In this document: piece by piece, positions 45,100 through 53,315 of the stretch | Position numbering within the stretch: position 1 is the first letter of the stretch | How the letters are laid out: each line of letters opens with the position of its first letter | DNA from: Sphingobium_A sp965228065 | GTDB lineage: Bacteria > Pseudomonadota > Alphaproteobacteria > Sphingomonadales > Sphingomonadaceae | Assembly: GCA_965228065.1 (NCBI GenBank) | Contig: OZ245788.1 | Span: forward strand, 3,348,001-3,412,000 | Length of the DNA: 64,000 nt | Reading direction: 5' to 3' | Program-made: the position numbers and the translations under genes | Notes under the pieces: generated by a model | Told to the model about the DNA's origin: nothing | What the model saw: only the letters and a program-made list of their open reading frames with translations | The model's database searches: none

Positions 45100-46221
45100 T
45101 CACCTTGCGAGGCACCATGCGGAGGTGAGATCAGCAACCTCCGCGAGCTGATCGGGCAAGCGATAGAGATAGTGTGATGCGCCCACGATCCGGTGGTTTT
45201 CAAGGCGATTTCCGCCGGCAGCGCTCCATCGCGCGACGTCGCTGGGGAAGATGCCGGCGTCGGCGGTATATTCGAGCTGCAGTACAGGGACGGTGGTGCG
45301 GGCAAGATTATCCGGCCCGTCCGCGTGTGAGAACAATGACCATTGGCTGAGCCACGACGTAAGCGTGGTGAACCGTGCTAGGTTGTTGGCGGACAGGTTT
45401 GCCTGTTGCGGTGTATCGCCCCGATTTCCTCCTGGTTCGCGATCATTCGCGTCAAGCGCTCGATCGACAAAACGCAAATCGGCATAGGTGCGGTGAACGA
45501 CGAAGGCCTCGTCGCGTGCGCCGCCGGGCCGCGCGCGCAATGTCACCAAACGGTCGAGCGCCCAAGCCGTAATCCGCTCGCTTCGTGCTCTTTGAGCCGT
45601 CCGAACGCGCGCTACGAACTCGCGTGGGAAAGGTGGGGGATTGGCGGGGTCGTAGATGTCGAGCGCGGTATCGCTACGATCGGGATCGTGCTCGTCGATC
45701 ACCGCTGCGTCGATATAGTTGGTCATCAACGCCGACCTGCCGGGATGACCGGCGAGCAGGACGATGCCGTCTGCGGGCGGCATCTCATCGGCGACGAGTT
45801 CAACCGGATCGCCTGCGGGCGTGTGCGTGACCGTTATGCGTTCGGCCTGTGCCTGATAGAAGGCGGTGAGCGACGCCCCGCCTGAATTTCCGAGCAGGAT
45901 GACGCGCTCGAAACCCTGTTCCCGCAAGTAACGAACGCCGGCGCCAATATCCTGGATCGCGTTTTCCATGATCAGCGCCTGATCGCCGCCGGCATAGCGC
46001 GTGTTGAGTGCGAGCACGGCCAGTCCGCGCGCGTTGAGCGGATCAACCAGATAGTGGCTCATCATGTTGCTGGACGGATGGACGAGGATGGCAGCGGTTC
46101 GCGCGCCCGACGGCGCCGCGAGCATGCCGTAGATGCGCGGCGCGTTGAGCTGCAATCCGGACTGTGTCTCGAACAAGGCACCGATCCGGATCGGCAGCGC
46201 GACGTGCCGCCGATCGATCAC
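45100..46221 (-). CDS. Alpha/beta hydrolase, about 370 residues (paralogue 1)
   Basis: A long alpha/beta hydrolase (373 residues) that starts with GTG at 46221. LLGNSGGASL gives nucleophile Ser113 in a non-standard GNSGG elbow, YTADAG a candidate acidic residue, and GASHYLYRLP the C-terminal His. VHPSSNMMSHYLVDPL and ALNTRYAGGD are shared with the protein at 49207, so the two are paralogues within the same operon. The family does not match classical meta-cleavage hydrolases or esterases that I can name. Substrate is unknown; the operon suggests hydrolysis of a ring-cleavage product, lactone or thioester. Confidence 0.78.
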   Translation of the reverse strand: MIDRRHVALPIRIGALFETQSGLQLNAPRIYGMLAAPSGARTAAILVHPSSNMMSHYLVDPLNARGLAVLALNTRYAGGDQALIMENAIQDIGAGVRYLREQGFERVILLGNSGGASLTAFYQAQAERITVTHTPAGDPVELVADEMPPADGIVLLAGHPGRSALMTNYIDAAVIDEHDPDRSDTALDIYDPANPPPFPREFVARVRTAQRARSERITAWALDRLVTLRARPGGARDEAFVVHRTYADLRFVDRALDANDREPGGNRGDTPQQANLSANNLARFTTLTSWLSQWSLFSHADGPDNLARTTVPVLQLEYTADAGIFPSDVARWSAAGGNRLENHRIVGASHYLYRLPDQLAEVADLTSAWCLAR

Positions 46222-46255
46222 GGCCGCTTTGTCCGCCGTTCGCCGGATTTGTCGT

Positions 46256-47488
46256 TCACGTGACCGCCTCGGCGGTCTGGGCGTCCGGTTGCAACGTTAC
46301 GCCTCGGCCGATCAGGTCGGCGATGTCGCCTTCGCTGACTCCGGCTTCACGGAGAACTTCTATGGAGTGTTCGCCAAGGCGTGGCGGAGGGCGACGGATC
46401 GACGGCTGCGTTTCGCTCCACGTGCTGGGGACCCGTATTTGGCGGAGCTTGCCCTCGGTTGGGTGGTCGACGACGGGCAGATAGCCGACGGCCGTCAAAT
46501 GCTCGTCTTCCATCAGCGAATCCAGGTCGTGCAGCGGGGTCACGGGGATGTCCGCCTCGAGCAGTGTCTCGACCCATTCGGCGCTTGTGCGGTCGAGCAT
46601 CGCTTCGGAGACGTAGGCGTAGAGATCATGTGCGTGATCGGTGCGGGTGCCGATATTGGCGAAACGTGAATCGGTACGGAACGTCTCACTCTTCCCGATC
46701 AATTCCATGAAGTTGCGCCAGTGTTTGTCGGTGTAGATGATGCAGCAGATGCGGCCATCCTTGGTCTTGTATGGCCGGCGCTCCTTGGTGAGCGTACGCT
46801 TGTAGCCGGCCGGGCCGAGAGGTGGCTCGAAGGTCTTGCCGCCCATATGGTCGCCCAGTACCCATTGCGCCATTGTCTCGAACATCGGCACTTCGATCTG
46901 TTGCCCGCGTCCCGTTTTTTCTCGATGAATTACAGCGGCGAGCAGTGCGACGGCGCTGGACACGCCGACGGCGCGGTCATTCATCGCCATCGGGACATAG
47001 TGCGGTTCTTCCGATCCCGCCTGGACCAGCAACGAAGGCAGGGCCGTGACGCCCTGGATCAGGTCCTCGTAGGTCGGCCGGCCATCATAGGGACCGCCTC
47101 CGCCATAGCCGACCAGGTTGACCAGGATCAGCCGGGGATTGTGTGCCTTCAGAGTATCCCAGCCGAAGCCGAGCCGGTCGAGCGCGCGTGTGCGCACGTT
47201 GGTCACGACTGCATCCACGCTTTCAACGAGCTTGAGAAACGCCTCTCTTCCCACGGGATCCTTGAGGTCGAGGACGATGCTGCGCTTGTTTCGATTGGCG
47301 TGCAGGAACACCCAGCCCATATTCTCGCTGCGCATTGGTGTGACGTGTCGCGTGGTATCGCCTTGATGGGGTTCGACCTTGATGACGTCGGCGCCGAGGT
47401 CGCCAAGAATCTGGGTGGCAAAAGGCCCCATCACGACCGAACTCAAATCGATTACGCGCAGTCCGTCCAGCGGTGGCGACGAAGTCAT
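46256..47488 (-). CDS. CaiB/BaiF (class III) CoA transferase
   Basis: Moves CoA from a donor thioester to an acid. The 410 residues have the family's N terminus (GLRVIDLSSVVMGPFATQIL, DLGADVIKVEP) and the catalytic Asp142 in PTYEDLIQG. HANRNKRSIVLDLK is the conserved CoA-binding region. Its start overlaps the PrpF-like stop (ATGA) and a hydrolase gene follows after 34 bp. It probably activates an acid made by the preceding isomerase so that the hydratase and lyase encoded nearby can act on it. Confidence 0.88.
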   Translation of the reverse strand: MTSSPPLDGLRVIDLSSVVMGPFATQILGDLGADVIKVEPHQGDTTRHVTPMRSENMGWVFLHANRNKRSIVLDLKDPVGREAFLKLVESVDAVVTNVRTRALDRLGFGWDTLKAHNPRLILVNLVGYGGGGPYDGRPTYEDLIQGVTALPSLLVQAGSEEPHYVPMAMNDRAVGVSSAVALLAAVIHREKTGRGQQIEVPMFETMAQWVLGDHMGGKTFEPPLGPAGYKRTLTKERRPYKTKDGRICCIIYTDKHWRNFMELIGKSETFRTDSRFANIGTRTDHAHDLYAYVSEAMLDRTSAEWVETLLEADIPVTPLHDLDSLMEDEHLTAVGYLPVVDHPTEGKLRQIRVPSTWSETQPSIRRPPPRLGEHSIEVLREAGVSEGDIADLIGRGVTLQPDAQTAEAVT

Positions 47489-48657
47489 ATGTCTCTCCTC
47501 AGATTCTCATCAGGCACCAGCACCTTGCCTTCCATCAGCCGACGCGCGGTACGATAGGCAACGGCACTTTTCGTTCTGAACTCGCTGCCGTGCGTAACCA
47601 TGTTCGCGGCTACGGGGACCACACCCGATGCGGTACCGATGCGTAGCTCACTACGTTTGCGGGCTGATGCGGATATCGTGGCGTGGACCGTGGTGCCGGG
47701 GATGGCAGCGGCGACAGCGACGCACAATGCCCCGGTCAGGGGGACGGCTCGATGGGCCTGTCCCATCGAGATCATGCGCATCGCCAAGTCCATCGCGTCG
47801 GCGCTCAAGCTCGAACCGTCCAGCGTCGGCATCGCGACCGGCGGCGCGACGATCGCGACCTTGGGACTGGATTGCGAAGATCGGCGGATTTCATCGGCCG
47901 TCGTGCCCAATCCCATGCAAACCCCGGCGGCGGCTCTGATTTCCTCCAGCTGCGCCCTGCTGCGGGCGTTGGCGTCCAGCCAATCCGGGAGCTCGGCACC
48001 GGTCAGTCCAAGATCCTGCGCCGTGACGAAGACGCAGGGGTTGGCCGCATCGACCAGCGATGCGCGGATGGTGCCGAAGGGGCCGTGGAGTGTATCGACA
48101 GCATGACCCGTTGGTAGCAGTCGACCGGTGCGACTACCGTCCGGGTCGACAAACGCGAGTTCGATCGGCGCTCCGCTGCCGCTCACACCCGGGATGAACA
48201 GAACGCCGTCGTTGCGTGCGCGACCGTCGCGAAGCGGCACAAGCGCGACGATGATTTGTCCGGTATTCACGGCGTGGATGCGGACTTCGGCACTCTCGCC
48301 CGAGCAAGAGACAAGCCCTTCATCCACGGCGAATTGCGCGACGGCGGAGGCAAGGTTGCCGCAGGTGCCGCCATAATCGATGAGGTCGCTTCCCACCGAC
48401 ACCTGAGCGAATAGATAGTCGATGTCCGCATCGGCACGCGTCGATGCGCCGACGACGACTGCCTTGGACAAGGACGAAAGCCCTCCGCCCATACCATCGA
48501 GTTGGCGCCCGTAGTGGTCCGGACTGCCGAGTGCGCCCAGAAAGATCGCATTGCGCCGTTCGATCTCCACAGGAAGGTCGCGCGCATGGAAAAAGAGCCC
48601 TTTGCTCGTCCCGCCGCGCATGAACACCGCGGGAATGGACAGTAGATCGCCCGACAC
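47485..48657 (-). CDS. PrpF/LigU-like isomerase (4-oxalomesaconate tautomerase family)
   Basis: A 390-residue double-barrel isomerase of the PrpF family, which includes PrpF (2-methylaconitate isomerase) and LigU/GalD (4-oxalomesaconate tautomerase). Characteristic sites are RGGTSKG (Lys19), SLSKAVVV (Lys65) and YGGTCGN (Cys99), the expected catalytic Lys and Cys. The GTG at 48657 has GAGG five bases upstream and gives the normal family length; the frame to 48915 runs inside the VOC gene. It probably shifts a double bond in a dicarboxylic ring-cleavage product. It sits between a VOC dioxygenase-like gene and a CoA transferase. Confidence 0.86.
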   Translation of the reverse strand: MSGDLLSIPAVFMRGGTSKGLFFHARDLPVEIERRNAIFLGALGSPDHYGRQLDGMGGGLSSLSKAVVVGASTRADADIDYLFAQVSVGSDLIDYGGTCGNLASAVAQFAVDEGLVSCSGESAEVRIHAVNTGQIIVALVPLRDGRARNDGVLFIPGVSGSGAPIELAFVDPDGSRTGRLLPTGHAVDTLHGPFGTIRASLVDAANPCVFVTAQDLGLTGAELPDWLDANARSRAQLEEIRAAAGVCMGLGTTADEIRRSSQSSPKVAIVAPPVAMPTLDGSSLSADAMDLAMRMISMGQAHRAVPLTGALCVAVAAAIPGTTVHATISASARKRSELRIGTASGVVPVAANMVTHGSEFRTKSAVAYRTARRLMEGKVLVPDENLRRDI

Positions 48658-48664
48658 GATCGCC

Positions 48665-49210
48665 TCAGGCCCCTGTGCCGACCGCAAGCCTTTCGCGGCG
48701 TTCCTCAAACTTCTGCTCTCGCTGCTTGAGGCCGGCATGTGCAGCGGCGGCGAGCTGCGCCATCTTCTCCGGCCCTGCCGTTTGGAACGCGAGTTCAAGA
48801 CGGATGCCGTTCGGATCGAAGAAATAGATCGAATCGAAGATCTTGTGATCGACGATGCCCAGCACCTCGATCCCGTTCGCCTCCAGCCGTGCCTTGGTGG
48901 TGACCAACTCCCCACGTGTCGCGACGTTCATCGCCAAGTGATTGACCCATGACGGCGTGGCCGGGTCAACGGCGCAGCCCTGATCGTCGAGCAGGTCGAA
49001 AAAGGCGAGGCACCCGCCATCGCGCATCTGGAAGAAGATATGGAAGTAAGGGTGGTATTCACCGGTCGAGGGCACATGGTCGTGATACACGGTGTGCACC
49101 AACGGCATGCCCAATATGTCCTCATAAAAGTGCCGGGTTTCCTCGGCGTTCCGGCAGCGATAGGCGAAGTGGTGGAGTGACTGGACAGGATTTGGCGATG
49201 GCGCGTTCAT
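48665..49210 (-). CDS. Single-domain VOC extradiol dioxygenase-like protein (paralogue 1)
   Basis: A 181-residue VOC protein with the His-His-Glu metal triad of type I extradiol dioxygenases: His13/14 in SLHHFAYRC, His91 in VNHLAMN and Glu139 in GIRLELAF. Classical catechol dioxygenases have two such domains and about 300 residues, so this is a one-domain form with a charged C-terminal tail. Its start overlaps the upstream hydrolase stop (ATGA). The protein at 54285 is a paralogue. Ring cleavage is a good hypothesis, but other VOC reactions use the same triad. Confidence 0.8.
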   Translation of the reverse strand: MNAPSPNPVQSLHHFAYRCRNAEETRHFYEDILGMPLVHTVYHDHVPSTGEYHPYFHIFFQMRDGGCLAFFDLLDDQGCAVDPATPSWVNHLAMNVATRGELVTTKARLEANGIEVLGIVDHKIFDSIYFFDPNGIRLELAFQTAGPEKMAQLAAAAHAGLKQREQKFEERRERLAVGTGA

Positions 49211-50385
49211 CGTATCGCCTCACCGATCGAGGCTTGCGGCGCGAGGTCCCAGCGCTGCATCCAAGACTGGATCGCCTCCACCGCCAGTGGGAAGGCGTGC
49301 GGCTGGCCATGGAAATAGTGGGTCATGCCCTTGAGCGGGAAGAAGTCGACCAGATGACCCGGAACAGCGTCCCGGATCGCATGGCCGTGCACCATCATCG
49401 TTCCCTGGTCTGCGGTCATGGGCATGATTCCCACCGGCACCGAGACATGCGGCAGATTCTTCAAGCTGTCTCCGTTCGAGTAAGTGGGACTCCACGTGCT
49501 CAGCCAGCTGCGCAACGTCGAGAAGCGCCCCATCGGACCCGGTGCTTCGTTGGCAGCCCGGGGGTCGCCCCAGATTGTGCCCACTGCTCGATCGTCGGGA
49601 TCGATAGTGAGATCGAGAAAACGTGGGTCGGCGACTGTGCGATGGGTAATGAAAGCGCGATCACGGATACCGAGCTCGCTCAGTCGCCGCAGCTCCGCGA
49701 TCACGAAATCCTCGATGCGCTGGACGCGTGCGCGTTGGCGAAGCCGGTATTCGGCGAGCCATTCCCGGTCGTATGGCGGCTGACGATCAGTCGCATAGAG
49801 ATCAAATTCGCGATCACGTCGGTCCGGGGCGAGCTCGTCGATCACCGACGGGTCGATGAATTCCTGATAGAGCCGGCTCCGCGACGGACTGGCCGCGATC
49901 AGCAACAACGCGTCAGCCGGTGCGAGGTTACGCTTGGTCAGGTCCGGCGGATCGCCGGCGGGCGTCGCCGTTATGGTCGGACGTTCCGCTTGGCGCTGAT
50001 ACAGCGACACCAACGGGCCGCCGCCGGAAAAGCCGCACAACACGACTTTTTCCCAACCATGCCGCTCGCGCATCCAGCGGATCGCCGCGTCGATATCCAG
50101 CAGGCAATTTTCAAGAATCACGACGGCGTCGTTGCCCGCGTAGCGGGTGTTCAACCCAAGAATCGGCGTCCCTGAGGCCGCGATCGGCTGAAGCAGATGA
50201 TGTCCGTGAAAATTGGACATCGGATGGACGATGATGATGCCAACGGACGATCGCTGCCCCGCCAGACGGACCAGGTTGCCGTAAACGCGCGGGTAAAGCC
50301 GTGCGATCCCCGAATGGAGTTCAAGCCCGGATTGGGTTGTTCCCGCGTCGATCGGAATTGCCCGGAGCAGTTCTTCCAGCTGCAC
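49207..50385 (-). CDS. Alpha/beta hydrolase, about 390 residues (paralogue 2)
   Basis: A 392-residue alpha/beta hydrolase. The nucleophile elbow is LCGFSGGGPL with Ser120; TADQG and MTHYFHGQP supply the probable acid and His. VHPMSNFHGHHLLQP and LNTRYAGND match the protein at 45100. GTG 50385 has GGAGAGGTGA directly upstream. It heads the seven-gene operon 50385-42741 and is divergent from an enoyl-CoA hydratase gene. Two paralogues of one unassigned hydrolase family in one operon suggest two successive hydrolytic steps or hydrolysis of two similar compounds. Confidence 0.79.
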   Translation of the reverse strand: MQLEELLRAIPIDAGTTQSGLELHSGIARLYPRVYGNLVRLAGQRSSVGIIIVHPMSNFHGHHLLQPIAASGTPILGLNTRYAGNDAVVILENCLLDIDAAIRWMRERHGWEKVVLCGFSGGGPLVSLYQRQAERPTITATPAGDPPDLTKRNLAPADALLLIAASPSRSRLYQEFIDPSVIDELAPDRRDREFDLYATDRQPPYDREWLAEYRLRQRARVQRIEDFVIAELRRLSELGIRDRAFITHRTVADPRFLDLTIDPDDRAVGTIWGDPRAANEAPGPMGRFSTLRSWLSTWSPTYSNGDSLKNLPHVSVPVGIMPMTADQGTMMVHGHAIRDAVPGHLVDFFPLKGMTHYFHGQPHAFPLAVEAIQSWMQRWDLAPQASIGEAIR

Positions 50386-50397
50386 TCACCTCTCCAT

Positions 50398-50410
50398 AAT
50401 TACGTATTGT
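50398..50410. promoter_or_regulatory. Candidate operator AATTACGTATTGT
   Basis: This AT-rich 13-mer lies in the 107-bp divergent promoter between the hydrolase (50385) and hydratase (50493) starts. It matches 11 of 13 bases of a site at 53268-53280 in the promoter of the AcuI/lyase operon. The core TACGTA is palindromic. The IclR protein at 53316 is the nearest candidate regulator. Confidence 0.45.
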
Positions 50411-50492
50411 TAAATCAAATTCGGTTATATGAGATTGCGCGGCGCGTCCGCCGGTGTCAAGCTGTCGGCGTACGATTGCAAAGAGGGATGAA

Positions 50493-51392
50493 ATGTCCGG
50501 CAGCTACGACCATATCCTGTACGAGGTGGCGAATGACGTCGCGCACGTGATCTTGAACCGGCCCGAGAAAATGAACGCCTTGGGCATCGGGCCTGGGTCC
50601 AGCCGGGACGAAATTGCGCGAGCGTTGACCGTTGCAAGCGAGGACGAATCGATCGGAAGCGTTCTGATCCGCGCCAATGGCCGGGCATTCTGTGCCGGCG
50701 GCGATCTCGGGCGGATCGGCGGAAAATCCACGCCAGATACGGCGCGTGACAATCAGATTTTCAATGAGGAGATTATCCGCTTCAACGAGGTGGTGCGGCG
50801 GGTTCGCAAGCCGGTGATCGCCGCTGTCCACGGCCTTTGCCTTGGTACTGCGATGGGGTTCGCTGCACAGTGCGACTTCGTTCTGGCGGCCGATACAACC
50901 CGGTTCGGCCTCATCGAAGGCCGGATTGGGCACCCGGGCGCTTCTGACCTCGTCCCTGTGATTGGTGCGGCCTGGACCAAATATCTGATCTTCACCGGTG
51001 AGATGATCGACGCATGGCGTGCCGAACGAATCGGCCTCGTCCTGTCAGTCGAGCCGGAGGCGCAATTGCTTGCGCGCGCGGTGGATCTTGCTGAACGGCT
51101 GGCGCGCATGCCGCGTGAGGCGCTGCATCTCAACAAGGTGTGCATCGAGACGGTACTTGAAAGCAGTGGGCGCGCCGCAGGCCGCTATGCCGGCCGCGCG
51201 CATGACGCGGTCACCAAGACGATGAGCTCCGAGGCGAAGGCGCCCGACGGCCGCTTTTTTGAAGACATTCTTCGGGCGGAAGGGATGGTTGGGCTGAAAT
51301 CGGCGCGCGCCGGGCAATATGAGATGCCTTGGCTACCGCCGCTTCAGCCAGGTAGCACGGAGCGCTCGATCGACGAGTCGAGCGCCTCATAG
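50493..51392 (+). CDS. Enoyl-CoA hydratase/isomerase family protein
   Basis: A 299-residue crotonase-fold protein, longer than the typical 260 because of a C-terminal tail (MPWLPPLQPGSTERSIDE). Features are VAHVILNRPEKMNAL, FCAGGDLGRI and GLCLGTAMGFAAQCDF. ATG 50493 follows GAGGG; the frame to 50454 has no ribosome site. It is the only + strand gene in this part and shares a promoter region with the divergent seven-gene operon. Its 3' end overlaps the convergent lyase gene by 49 bp. It probably hydrates an enoyl-CoA formed after the CoA transferase step. Confidence 0.83.
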   Translation: MSGSYDHILYEVANDVAHVILNRPEKMNALGIGPGSSRDEIARALTVASEDESIGSVLIRANGRAFCAGGDLGRIGGKSTPDTARDNQIFNEEIIRFNEVVRRVRKPVIAAVHGLCLGTAMGFAAQCDFVLAADTTRFGLIEGRIGHPGASDLVPVIGAAWTKYLIFTGEMIDAWRAERIGLVLSVEPEAQLLARAVDLAERLARMPREALHLNKVCIETVLESSGRAAGRYAGRAHDAVTKTMSSEAKAPDGRFFEDILRAEGMVGLKSARAGQYEMPWLPPLQPGSTERSIDESSAS

Positions 51393-52246
51393 TCGCTATA
51401 GCCCAGTGTCTCGTAAAGTTCGGCGCGGGTCTGCATCTGGTCGATCTTCGGACGCGCGCTCCCGGCCTCAGCGATTGTATCATAAAGCGACTCATGGGCA
51501 CGGGCCGCCATGCGGAGCGCGCTCACTGGCCAGATGACCATGCGGAAGCCCATCGCGGCGAATTCGTCGGCCGTGAAAAACGGAGTCTTTCCGAATTCCG
51601 TCATGTTGGCGAGCAGTGGCGCATTCACGCGCCCGGCAAAGCTTCGAAACATCTCGGCGTTATGAAGAGCCTCGGGGAAAATGGCGTCGGCACCTGCCGC
51701 AAGATACAGATTTGCGCGCTCGATCGCGGCATCGATACCCTCGCTTGCCACCGCGTCGGTTCGCGCCACGATTACCATGTCGCGACGCGCCTTCGCGGCC
51801 GCTGCGATCTTGGCGGCCATTTCGTGCGGGTCGACGAGTCGCTTGTCGCTCAAATGCCCACATTTCTTCGGCAGTACCTGATCCTCGATCTGCACCGCAC
51901 CCGCCCCGGCATCCTCGAAGCGGCGCACCATGTGCATGGCATTGAGGACCTCGCCGAAGCCGGTGTCGCCATCGACGAGGATAGGGAGGTCGCTGGCATG
52001 GTAGCATTGCCGGATGTGAAAGCAGAGATCGTCGATGGTCGTGATGCCGAGGTCCGGGAGGCCCATTGCAGCCGATACTGCTGCGCCCGACAGATAAAGC
52101 GCCTCAAAACCGGCCTGCTTTGCCTGCAAGGCGGATAGGCCGTTGTAGACGCCAGGCATCCGCAGAATTTGCGGACGCTCAAGCAGCGACCGAAACCTTG
52201 CGCCCGCCGGCTCATGCGCACGATCGGCGGCGACCAACGGCGACAT
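51344..52246 (-). CDS. Isocitrate lyase/PEP mutase family lyase (methylisocitrate lyase-like)
   Basis: A 300-residue member of the isocitrate lyase superfamily. VDGDTGFGE (residues 91-99) binds magnesium and substrate, and LPKKCGH carries the catalytic Cys129, which marks true lyases as opposed to phosphonopyruvate enzymes. The size fits PrpB. Such enzymes split 2-methylisocitrate or 2,3-dimethylmalate to pyruvate or glyoxylate plus a dicarboxylate. No methylcitrate synthase or dehydratase gene is present, so a role in propionate metabolism is unproven. ATG 52246 overlaps the AcuI-like stop (ATGA). Confidence 0.84.
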   Translation of the reverse strand: MSPLVAADRAHEPAGARFRSLLERPQILRMPGVYNGLSALQAKQAGFEALYLSGAAVSAAMGLPDLGITTIDDLCFHIRQCYHASDLPILVDGDTGFGEVLNAMHMVRRFEDAGAGAVQIEDQVLPKKCGHLSDKRLVDPHEMAAKIAAAAKARRDMVIVARTDAVASEGIDAAIERANLYLAAGADAIFPEALHNAEMFRSFAGRVNAPLLANMTEFGKTPFFTADEFAAMGFRMVIWPVSALRMAARAHESLYDTIAEAGSARPKIDQMQTRAELYETLGYSDYEALDSSIERSVLPG

Positions 52247-53235
52247 CAGCGGCTCACATCGATGACGACACGGCCGCGCGTGTGGCCCGCCAGAATCTGT
52301 CCAGAGAGCTCTGGCAGGCGGCTCATCGGCTCGACAGTGGTTATGCTCGCCAGTCGATCGGCGTCGAGGTCGCGAGCGAGCCGGTCCCATGCGCGCTTCC
52401 GCTTGTCGACGGGGGCCAGGACTGAATCGATGCCCAGCAGCGCTACGCCGCGCAGAATGTGCGGCAATACGGTCCCCGGCAAATCTGCGCCTCCCGCCAG
52501 ACCACAGGCCGCGACGGCGCCGCCGTAAACTGTCTGGGAAAGGACGGTGGCGAGCGTTGTGCTGCCGACGGAATCCACCGCGCCTGCCCAGCGTTCCTTC
52601 TGCAGGGGAGCTCCCTTTTCCTGTAACTCTTCGCGAGTCACGAAGCCGCTTGCGCCCAGGGATTGCAGATAAGCATGAGTCTCCGGCCGGCCGGTCGAGG
52701 CGGTGACGCGATGGCCGGCCTTCGCCAACAACGCGATCGCGACCGAGCCCACGCCACCGGCGGCACCAGTGACCAATGTCTCGCAATCTCCCTTTCGGAC
52801 GCCCCAATCCTCGAGCGCGTCCACGCATAGCGCGGCGGTGTAGCCGGCAGTGCCGATCGCTGCCGCCTGCGCCAGCGAGAACGCTTCGGGCAGCCGAACC
52901 AACCAGCCAGGCTTGACGCGCTGGTAACGGGTAAAGCCCCCTTGTTCGGTCTCAGACATCCCCCAGCCGTTGACGATTACCCGATCGCCTGGCTGCCAAT
53001 CGGCCGACCGCGATTCCATGACCGTGCCGGCGATGTCGATACCAGCAATCATGGGCAGGCGCCGCGCGATCTTCTTGCCCTGAACTGCCAGCCCATCCTT
53101 GTAGTTGAGGCTGGAGAACGCGACCTCGATCAAAACATCGTTATCGGGGAGATCATTTGGCGTCAGTTCGCGAAGCGCGGCGATTTGCTTGCCGTCGACG
53201 TCATCGATCACGAGGGCAGGAAAGGTGGGCGACAT
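52246..53235 (-). CDS. MDR reductase of the YhdH/AcuI family
   Basis: A 329-residue MDR enzyme of the acrylyl-CoA reductase (AcuI/YhdH) group. FSSLNYKDGLAVQGKKIARR and PMIAGIDIAGTV are the family's N-terminal signatures, and TGAAGGVGSVAIALLAKAGH is the NADPH motif. AcuI makes propionyl-CoA from acrylyl-CoA. Placement beside a lyase and enoyl-CoA hydratase suggests reduction of a small 2-enoyl-CoA late in the pathway. It is the first gene after the promoter region 53236-53315, which holds the AATTACG motif. Confidence 0.85.
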   Translation of the reverse strand: MSPTFPALVIDDVDGKQIAALRELTPNDLPDNDVLIEVAFSSLNYKDGLAVQGKKIARRLPMIAGIDIAGTVMESRSADWQPGDRVIVNGWGMSETEQGGFTRYQRVKPGWLVRLPEAFSLAQAAAIGTAGYTAALCVDALEDWGVRKGDCETLVTGAAGGVGSVAIALLAKAGHRVTASTGRPETHAYLQSLGASGFVTREELQEKGAPLQKERWAGAVDSVGSTTLATVLSQTVYGGAVAACGLAGGADLPGTVLPHILRGVALLGIDSVLAPVDKRKRAWDRLARDLDADRLASITTVEPMSRLPELSGQILAGHTRGRVVIDVSR

Positions 53236-53267
53236 GGCATCCTCGGCAATGATGATTCTGTATCATC

Positions 53268-53280
53268 AATTACGAATAGT
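53268..53280. promoter_or_regulatory. Candidate operator AATTACGAATAGT
   Basis: Second copy of the 13-mer at 50398-50410 (11 of 13 identical, same strand), located 33 bp upstream of the AcuI-like start and just downstream of the IclR gene's stop. Its position would allow repression or activation of the reductase/lyase pair. Confidence 0.45.
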
Positions 53281-53315
53281 GGTAGTCGATTGCAACATTG
53301 ATAATCTGTCGGCGC

